Below, piece after piece: positions 55,900-64,000 of a DNA stretch of 64,000 nucleotides. The stretch lies in assembly GCF_033958435.1 (NCBI RefSeq), contig NC_134142.1, forward strand, positions 100,511,001 through 100,575,000, read 5' to 3'. How positions within the stretch are numbered: the stretch's first letter is position 1; every line of letters starts with the position of its first letter. Made by a program: the position numbers and the translations under genes. The notes under the pieces were generated by a model. The model did no database searches. It was not told the DNA's origin and saw nothing but the letters and a program-made list of their open reading frames with translations. Source of the DNA: Carettochelys insculpta (Eukaryota > Chordata > Testudines > Carettochelyidae).

Positions 55900-57603
55900 T
55901 ACTAATCTTTATTAATGAGAACTTAGAATAATAAAATCAGTCTCTTAACATACTGCTAATTACCACTTTTGGATTTAAATTATTTCTTACATAAACTTAA
56001 AACAAAGTAATTCAGCCTTACCAAAGAAGAGTCTGTTGTGACTAGTTACAAAGAAATACTTAAAAAGAAAGAACAATGAACTGTTTCAAAGCCTGGCACA
56101 GGATCTCTGCTATTTATTACTATCAACAGGTACGATCGCTTTCAAAATTATTTTAATTTGCAACATTAAATACCAATGGATGGAAAGTGTGAGGGCCATC
56201 ACCAAGGATGATTGGCCGTTGTGCTGACCAGGTATGACACAGCCTATCAAGTCTACTATTCTGCTTGACTCTGTGCCTGACTGAAACTCAATCCAGCTCC
56301 CACTGAAGCCAACTGGAATCTTTCCATTGACATAAATAGGAACTGGATCAAGCTCCAGTTGTGCAATGAAGCACACAGTGGAAAGTCAGACGACCTGATA
56401 TCTTGCCTGCCTGCCTGCTAAAGTGATCAGTTTATTTCCTCCAGCATCTTCCTTGATTGCTCCATTTAAGTGTGCATAATTAAAAATATTAATATGGGCC
56501 ATGAAATTATTTGCCCTTCTCTTTAAATCCACATACATTATTTAACTGTGACACCCTCTACTTGCAATAGTAAACACATGCTGAGCTCTCTTCTGGCACT
56601 GGTAATGTCAGCAAAGCACTGCAACAAATTAGCACAGCTCCAGAGGAATGTATACTGATTTTTTGGTGTGACATATGTAAACAGGTTCAAGTCCAGCATA
56701 AAGTAATGTAGGTTTGGTGGCTTAGGATTTTGTTTAGCAAGATGCTGGCATGTATTTCCCTTCAATGTCTTTTAATTCTTGTATAACTGGGGTAGTACCC
56801 TCAGAGAAGGTCCAAGCAAATTCCTTTCTGCTAATTCTGTGCTTTGTTCTGTTGGTATTCCACCGACAACGGCTTCCCTTCTCTGCAACTCCCATCTTAC
56901 CTTCAAATATGTTTGTTTCAGAAACAATCTGCCATCACCTGACATCTTTGCTATCAGCACCATTATAGAGGTCAAACTCCCTGCAAAGCGTTATGAGTTA
57001 TTTGCCTCTAGATCACCAGCAGAGGGAACACCAGCATTACTTTTTGTGATTCGAATATTTGGGTAGTTGGCCCAAATTCTAATTATGAGCCTACTGAGAC
57101 TGAGTCAGATACTGGTCTTAGTTATTATAGCCTTTTATTCTATTTATAGTTAATCTTACTTCCTTGAGTTCTGCTCTGGCAGCTCCAGTCTCCGTTAGTT
57201 CTAGATCTAGAGCCTCTAGGAACACAAGAAATGGTAGGAGAATAACACAGTTAACAGAACATCTCTCTTCTAGTGGTTTTATTAAAGTTGCCAATAAAAT
57301 CATAAAAGTGGCTTCATATTTAATTCCAAAAAATTTATGTGCAACGAACAAGCTACAACCATAGCCATACTCATCTCTTGCTAGGCAGTGATAAAGTCTA
57401 TTGTCCCTCTCAGAGTCTGTTGGCTCTCTCATGGATTGACTGCTGATACAGGAGAAAATCCTACTGAAATCTCCCAGAGGGAGCTGTTTCTCACTCATGG
57501 CATCCCTGTGTTATACTCTGATTTTGTCTACACCTACATTCACCGTGTAGCCCTAAAAGTGCCCACCCTCTTTTCTCTTATTAGTCCGTGTCCCCTGAAA
57601 CCT
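55900..57603. other. Intergenic, no recognised gene
   Basis: AT-rich. The stretch 57,100-57,603 and its continuation after the MITE at 58,237 look repeat-like but could not be classified. Confidence 0.5.
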
Positions 57604-57606
57604 CTA

Positions 57607-58233
57607 AGCTGTGTCTACACGTGCACGCTACTTCGAAGTAGCGGCACCAACTTCGACGTTAGGCAGCGAGACGTCGAAGTCGCTAACCTCATGAGGAGAT
57701 AGGAATAGCGCCCTACTTCGACGTTCAACGTCGAAGTAGGGACCGTGTAGACGATCCGCGTCCCGCAACGTCGAAATTGCTGGGTCCTCCATGGCGGCCA
57801 TCAGCTGGGGGTTGAGAGATGCTCTCTCTCCAGCCCCTGCGGGGCTCTATGGTCACCGTGGGCAGCAGCCCTTAGCCCAGGGCTTCTGGCTGCTTCTGCG
57901 GCAGCTGGGGATCTATGCTGCAGGCACAGGGTCTGCAACCAGTTGTCAGCTCTGTGGATCTTGTGTTGTTTAGTGCAACTGTGTCTGGGAGGGGCCCTTT
58001 AAGGGAGCGGCTTGCTGTTGAGTCCGCCCTGTGACCCTGTCTGCAGCTGTGCCTGGCATCCCTATTTCGATGTGTGCTACTTTGACGTGTAGACGTTCCC
58101 TCGCTGCGCCTATTTCGATGTTGGGCTGAGCAACGTCGAAGTTGAACATCGACGTTGCCGGCCCTGGAGGACGTGTAGACGTTATTCATCGAAATAGACT
58201 ATTTCGATGTTGGCTGCACGTGTAGACGTAGCC
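57607..58233 (-). mobile_element. Internally deleted Harbinger derivative with CTA duplication
   Basis: The 627-bp element has ends matching those of the 4-kb element at 13,698-17,708, in inverted orientation. The left part (GTGCACGCTACTTCGAAGTA, CCATGGCGGCCATCAGCTGG) equals the inverse of its 3' end. The right part (GGGAGGGGCCCTTTAAGGGA, ACGTGTAGACGTTATTCATC) equals the inverse of its 5' end. Both genes are missing. CTA is duplicated at 57,604-57,606 and 58,234-58,236. It would depend on a transposase supplied in trans. Confidence 0.88.
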
Positions 58234-58236
58234 CTA

Positions 58237-60770
58237 GGGATCCCAAATTTCTATATGCTGGGTAGGTTCCCTTTATTCTCATTAGCACTGCAGCACTAAC
58301 TATATCCTGTGATTGAGACAAAGCAGGAGACAGAGGAGCCTTTACAGTATTTTCATTATCTAGTTTTAATCTTTTGTGTTATTTTGTACAATATTATCAC
58401 TTGGTACCTCTTCCCCCATAATCCTTGGGCATCAGGTTATTTTCTGCTCATGCATATAATCTTTTCTTGTCTTCAAGGCCTACAACAGCTAAGCTAAACG
58501 CTTGCAGAGTTTAACCTACCGGTGCTTGCATTTCACATTGTCTTGTTCATGCCTAGTACCTAGATCAGTAGTTAGAGGAACTATCTCCTACTTTCATAAT
58601 TCTACAAATTAGCTCTAAGGACATACAATGGATACAAATGATATAATCATGACACCACACAATTAATGAATAATGGACTAAAATCATTGGCTACAGACAA
58701 GCCCACCAAGGCAGGCTAGGGGGGACAAAGAGGGCAGCAGTCCTGAGGCCCAGCGATTCAAAAGGACCCAAGGCTCCTGGCCTCTGCTGCTGCTACTGTC
58801 TGCCACCACTGCCACAGAGCCCCACGCAGCACACTCCAGGCAGCATGAAGGACTAGTGGAGTGTTGTGCCATGGTCCATGCGGTGCTGAGTGCTGGCTAC
58901 TCCTAGCCCCGCCCTCCCACCTGAGGTCCTGCCTTTCCAGAAGCACACAACCCCACACATACTTTGCCCAGGGGCCTGGCACTTCTTTCCCTCCCCTTTG
59001 CCACCATGGCTACAGTTACAAGACTGTAAATCTGTAGTACATCCACTTTTCTCAGTAGCATGATTCTAGATTTCCAGTGGTGTAACTGAGAACAGAATCT
59101 AACCCAGGGAATTTTAGTATCCCTTCCAAAACCTGGCTTTTTTCTTCTCTTTCCTACTCCTGTTTTAAGCAAAGAAGAGGCACAAACACGACAGCCATGA
59201 GAACATGGATAGATTACATGAAAAAAAATCTGTGTTTGGATTCAGATTAGAGTCTGAGTAGGCTTTTGTTTCAAATTTGCTCAGCTGTAGAATTGGAGAA
59301 GTCAGCCTGCATTTCTACCATCCTGGGTGAAAAATCAACTGTGAAAAAGTCAAAGAATTTTGGTGACACTGAAAACAGAACCAGAAAATTGGCCTCATAA
59401 TTTTAGAGCAGACACAGTGCCAAAACCACAGGTTTGAATCTGGTCAGTTTAATGTAACACCAAAAACCACAACCCTGGTGAAATCTGAAGGGTGGAGGGC
59501 TTGATTAGTTTAGAGTTCTCTTTTGGACTCCTCTCTGATTTTAAAACCTTTGAGGTACATCAAATTTTTAGTCACTCTTCAAACATTGCTAATCAAAATC
59601 AATGCTTGTTAATGATAAAATTTTTTTCTATTCTGTTTTCCTATAGAATGTATAAAAATAAATGCCTAAGACTAGAAAGCAGTCTGAACCCCATGCAAAC
59701 ATATATATTTTCCTATTAATCTACACAAGAACCCTTGCAAATGTTTCCTACTTGATGCAGCAGAGCTTGGTTGCCATAAACAAAAATGACTTAAAATCAC
59801 TGGGTGAATTCTTTTTTCCACTCTATACCTTAGTCAATAACACAATCGCAGGGAAAAATTCGACAGCAACCCTTATCCAAACAGTCCCCTGTCTGACAGC
59901 CGCAAAACTAGTAACAGCAACTTCTTTGTGTTATGCTGAACTTCTTTCTCTCCCAGTGAAGGGGCAAAGGGCCACTGATTGCAGAGTCTTTGCTTCATTG
60001 CAGACCTTTTGCTAATGTTCAGTTCTGAGAATAACAGAATAATGGGACACACTGAAACCTCTTTTTCTTATTTCATACATTTTCATACTACTTAATAAAT
60101 GTAGGGCCCCTGTTCATTTGGATTGATGCATGTAATATGCTGGAAGAAAAAAATTATTAAACATTTTGAAGATAAAGTATCGTTTTCATTCAATACATCT
60201 GAAAAAGCTGCTTTCATTGTTACAATCTCATAATCCTTATAAAAGGATTTGCATGGTAGAGCATGATTTACAATGTAATGGATTACTATTTCATAATCCT
60301 GGTGCAGGAGAAAGAAACCACAAAGGTTTAACAAAATTTTACTGCATTGCAAGCTGCTTTTTCAGATCCTGAAATGAGAACTGGTTGACTCTGTTTCTGA
60401 GGTGCAGAAGTGCGTAATATCTAATAGCATCACACCATTTAGCTGGCCTTTTTTCATCTTGATTTCCAGTTGTGTGGATATCCTTGTTCTCCAACACCTA
60501 CACTTTCTTGTCACTTGGGATTACTGCATTGTTCAGCATAGCTCTTACTAACGTTGACACGGGCAGAGAAAGTGCAATAATAGACATCACCTAAGAGAGG
60601 CAACCCACAATTTTTAGTGCACTATTCTAATGGACTTGACGCTTCTGTGTCAGATAAAATCTATCTTTAAAAGGAGAGAACCAGATCAAGAAGAGGTCAT
60701 ACATAGACAAACAAAAACAGTTTCCACTCACACTTAATCTGATCACTTGTGTGAGTATAAATACACTCCA
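58237..60770. other. Intergenic with one GC-rich repeat patch
   Basis: No gene recognised. About 58,680-59,000 resembles 62,740-62,900 (GGGCAG...CCCAGCG/TTTCAAA followed by a Ser/Cys-rich GC stretch), an unassigned interspersed repeat. The rest is AT-rich. Confidence 0.5.
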
Positions 60771-60779
60771 GTGATCAAC

Positions 60780-62475
60780 AGTAACAGAGAGGAAGCTGCG
60801 CTAGTCTATACACTATCAAAACAAAAAGCAGTCAAGTAGCACTTTAAAGACTAGCTAAATAGTTTATTAGGTGAGCTTTCGTGGGACAGACCCACTTCTT
60901 CAGACCATAGCCAGACCAGAACAGACTCAATATTTAAGGCACAGAGAACCAAAAACAGTAAGCAAGGAGGACAAATCAGAAAAAGCTAATCAAGGTGAGC
61001 AAATCAGTGAGTGGAGGGGTGGTGGGGAAGGTCAAGAATTAGATTAAGCCAAGTATGCACACGAGCCCCTATAGTGACTCAGAAAGTTCCCCTCCTGGTT
61101 TAAACCATGTGTTAATGTGCCGAATTTGAATATAAAAGCCAGCTCAGCTGCTTCCCCTTGAAGAACGGTGCAAAAATTCTTTTTCAGTAACACACATACC
61201 TTTAGGTTATTAATAGAATGCCCCATTCCATTAAAATGTTGACTAACTGGTTTGTGGATCTGGAGTGTTTTGATGTCTGTTTTGTGCCCATTAACCCTTT
61301 GTCTAAGGGAGTTAGAAGTCTGTTCAATATACAAAGCATCTGGGCGTTGTTGGCACATGATCGCATATATGATGTTAGTAGAGGAGCATGAGAAAGTGCC
61401 CGTGATTCTGTGAGTAACCTGGTTAGGTCCAGTGATGGTATTTCCAGAGAAGATATGTGGACAAAGCTGGCAGCAGGCTTTGTTGCAGGGAAAGGTTCAA
61501 GGACTGGTATTCCTGGGGTATAGACTGTGGCTGTTAGTGAGGATCCTCATGAGGTTGGGAGGTTGTCTGTAGGAGAGAACAGGCGTGTCACCCAGGGCCT
61601 TCTGGAGTGTGGCATCCTGATTAAGGATAGGTTGTAGGTCTTTAATAATTCGTTGCAGTGGTCTGAGTTGGGGGCTGTAGGTGATGACCAGTGGTGTTCT
61701 GTTTTTGGCTTTTTTGGGCCGATCTTGGAGTAGCTGATCTCTGGGTATTCGTCTGGCCCTGTCGATCTGTTTTTTTACTTCTCCTGGTGGGTAATTCAGG
61801 TTTATGAATATTTGGTAAAGATCTTGTAGTTTTTGGTCTCTGTCAGTTGGATCACAGCAAATGCGATTGTATCTAAGCGCTTGACTGTAAACAATGGATC
61901 TAGTCATGCGTGCAGGATGGAAGCTAGAAGGATGTAGATAAGTATAGCGATCAGTAGGTTTTCGTTACAGTGTGGTACTGATCAGGCCATCCTTGATTAG
62001 TACTGTAGTGTCCAGGAAATGTATCTCTTGCATGTTGTAATCGAGGCATAAGTTGATGGTGGGGTGTAGGTTGTTAAAGTCTCTGTGGAATTCTTCTAGA
62101 GTGTCTGTACCATGGATCCAAATCATAAAGATGTCATCAATGTATCTTAAGTAGAGGAGGGGTAATAGGAGATGAGAGCTGAGTAATCGTTGTTCCAGGT
62201 CAGCCATAAATATATTAGCATATTGTGGGGCCATGCGGGTGCCCATATCAGTTCCACTAATCTGGAGGTATAAATTGTCCCCAAATCGGAAATGAATGTG
62301 TGTGAGAACAAAGTTACAGAGGTCAGACACCAGGTTGGCTGTGGTGGCATCAGGGATGGTATTCCTGATTGCTTGTAATCCATCTTTATGTGGAATAATA
62401 GTGTAGAAAGCCTCTACATCCATTGTGGCAAGGATGGCGTTAAATTCTCCAATTTTAAGTTCTGTCTCACCCTAA
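60780..62475 (-). mobile_element. Penelope-like element, 5'-truncated
   Basis: It carries an RT with GIY-YIG endonuclease on the minus strand and ends at the left in the tail GCAGTCAAGTAGCACTTTAA / GTGAGCTTTCGTGGGACAGA, also seen at 32,590-32,790. Truncated inside the RT at about 62,475. Confidence 0.85.
61044..62470 (-). pseudogene. Penelope RT and GIY-YIG endonuclease, two in-frame stops
   Basis: RT motifs are ATMDVEAFYTIIPH, ISGTDMGTRMAPQYANIFMA and LRYIDDIFMIW (active site YIDD), followed by IHFLDTTVLI. The C-terminal endonuclease has CQQRPDALYIEQTSNSLRQR and HKTDIKT. All parts are in one frame, broken only by TAA at 61,965-61,967 and TGA at 61,497-61,499. In the GIY-YIG motif the Gly after YI reads Glu. 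The first palm motifs of the RT are missing because of 5' truncation. Penelope elements use this RT/endonuclease for target-primed retrotransposition; this copy is dead. Confidence 0.85.
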
Positions 62476-64000
62476 AAATTCCAAAATCTGTAACATGTTT
62501 AAACAAGGACCCCAAAGTTACCCCTCATCATTCTAGAATGCTTGAAGTGTTGACAATACAATCCTGACAAAAGATTCTTCAACCTTGGGAACAAAAGACT
62601 TCTAGGACTTTGTGTTATACTCCACAGGCTACTACTATTGAGCTGCTTTTTTGTTTCCTAACAATTAAAAAAACAAAAACCACAAAACCCAATCAAACAA
62701 CAGTGCCAAGAGAAAGGCCAGCAGTGCTGGGGCTCCTCCAGACCTGCTGAAGCAGGAAAGCAGGGCAAAGGGGGCAGTTGCCCCAGGGCCCAGTGTTTCA
62801 AAGGAGATCCAGCTCTAGGCCCCATTGAAGTGCCGTGCAGCGCTGCTCCACTGCTCTGCGCAGCAATGGAGGCGGGTGGGATGATGCTAAGAGCTGACAG
62901 CTTGAGGTTCCGCCCTTAACAGGGTGCAGAGCTTGCCCCAGCCCCCATGGTGGATGTTGCCCAGGGTGGGGCTCCATCATCTTGCCTACCACCAGACTGG
63001 GTAAGCAGTCCGTCTGTCCAAACCCAGAACCTGCCTCAGACCCACAGAGAGCTGGCAGGCCACCGAGGGAGAAAGATGTGTTGGAGAAGGGGGCAGCCAA
63101 CAGAGCCTTGCTCCCCGCAACAGTTTGCAGGAGAGGCAGATAGGGGGCAGCCTACAGAGCCCCATGCCCCTGCACACAATTTGCAGGCCACAGGGGGCTG
63201 GAGACTGGGGGGGGGGAAGCCCCCAGAGCCTGGCTCCTACCTCAACAGCCTGCAGGCTGTGGGGGAACACTGGAGGAAGGAACAGCAGCCGGAGCAGGAG
63301 TGGAGAACCTTTCTCGGGCCAGAGGCCACTGATCCATACACAAATCAGTCGGAATCCACAGAAGTGAGAAGCATAAAAAATATCATCCCACTGGTATGGT
63401 CCTTGACTGTATGAGGGCTTGAGTGGGAGGAAGGGAGCAGGAGTGGGCTAGGAGTGGATGATCTGGGCCAGAGTGAGGTGCAGGAGTGGGCTGGGAGTGT
63501 GGGTCCAGGTGAGAGAAAGGGTGTAGGAAGGTTTGAAGTGTGGGGTATGGAAGGGAGGGGGTGAGAAGTAGGTGAGATGGGGATCTGGATGAGAGTGGAT
63601 GCAGGATATGTCTGGGGGCGTAGGGTCTGCGTGATGGGGGTACACTTATTTTTGCAGCACCCCAAGATACACATGGCTCTGACCCCCCCACCCCCGCTCC
63701 CAGGAACCCTCTGGCGCTCTGACTGGCTGGAATTTCAGTCAATCGGAGCAAGAGTAGGAAGACTCCAGACAGGCTGCTCAAGCCCCTACTGCTCCTCCCA
63801 GCTGGGGGAACAGCAGTGACTGGCCCCAGAGCCACCTTCTGCTCTCCCAGCTCCCTGACCCTGGCCTTGGGGAGAGTCGGGGCGCACAGGACCCTGGCCA
63901 GCTCCCAGAGCATCCACTTGATAAAAGCTGCAGGATATCGGGGCACTGGAAGCCAGGGGTAGCCCTGAAGTGCCATCCACCCCAGAGCAGTTGAAGGGCA
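62476..64000. other. GC-rich repeat-like sequence, no gene
   Basis: From about 62,700 to the end the sequence is GC-rich with long chance frames on both strands (Pro/Ser/Leu-rich, mutually antisense), no conserved domain, and internal near-repeats such as CAGAGCC(C/T)TG...CAGTTTGCAGG at 63,090-63,250. I read it as interspersed repeat material, not coding. Confidence 0.5.

Noticed and set aside
62798..63976. Pro/Ser-rich frames of 100-197 codons near the right end
   Set aside because: They lie in GC-rich repeat-like DNA on both strands, with no conserved domain, splice context or neighbouring exon.

Overview
The window is vertebrate nuclear DNA, most likely from a turtle. The protein-coding content is the 5' part of one gene, PRMT3 (protein arginine N-methyltransferase 3), on the minus strand. 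It shows GT-AG introns, a CpG-rich promoter and introns filled with transposable elements. The turtle assignment is an inference from the repeat mix: CR1 LINEs, a tRNA-type SINE, PIF/Harbinger elements and MITEs starting GGCTGTGTCTACAC, a DIRS retrotransposon and a Penelope-like element. The species is not determined.

Layout, read 5' to 3' along PRMT3 (right to left in the window). The CpG-rich promoter lies at about 48,990-49,860. Coding exon 1 starts with an ATG at 49,377-49,379. Coding exons 2-9 follow at 45,322-45,404, 42,069-42,118, 40,473-40,575, 38,050-38,203, 34,317-34,461, 30,695-30,760, 12,327-12,448 and 7,996-8,095. All nine exons keep the reading frame across GT-AG junctions and total 978 nt (326 codons). 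They cover the acidic N-terminus, the C2H2 zinc finger, the linker, the SAM-binding motif and the first catalytic glutamate (SEWM). The next exon was not found in 1-7,995, so the rest of the catalytic core and the C-terminal part should lie left of the window.

Intron 7 (12,449-30,694, 18.2 kb) holds two large mobile elements. One is a full-length 4.0-kb Harbinger transposon (13,698-17,708) with a spliced DDE transposase and a convergent Myb/SANT-like gene. The other is a 6.1-kb DIRS-type tyrosine-recombinase retrotransposon (about 22,293-28,390), with gag-like, RT/RNase H and recombinase genes on the minus strand plus inverted terminal repeats and an internal complementary region. Other introns carry Tigger-like, Harbinger-like and hAT-like MITEs, CR1 fragments and Penelope tails.

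The 5' flank (49,860-64,000) has no recognised exon. It holds a 1.78-kb solo LTR with a 5-bp target duplication (54,114-55,894), an internally deleted Harbinger derivative (57,607-58,233), a 5'-truncated Penelope-like element with RT and GIY-YIG regions (about 60,780-62,475), and GC-rich unassigned repeats.

I found no new multi-gene system. The points most worth checking are a short interstitial telomeric tract inside a Tigger-like MITE, an empty-site paralog that dates the Harbinger insertion, compensating frameshifts hidden in the DIRS RT frame, the intact-looking DIRS circle-junction region, and an inverted pair of Penelope tails.
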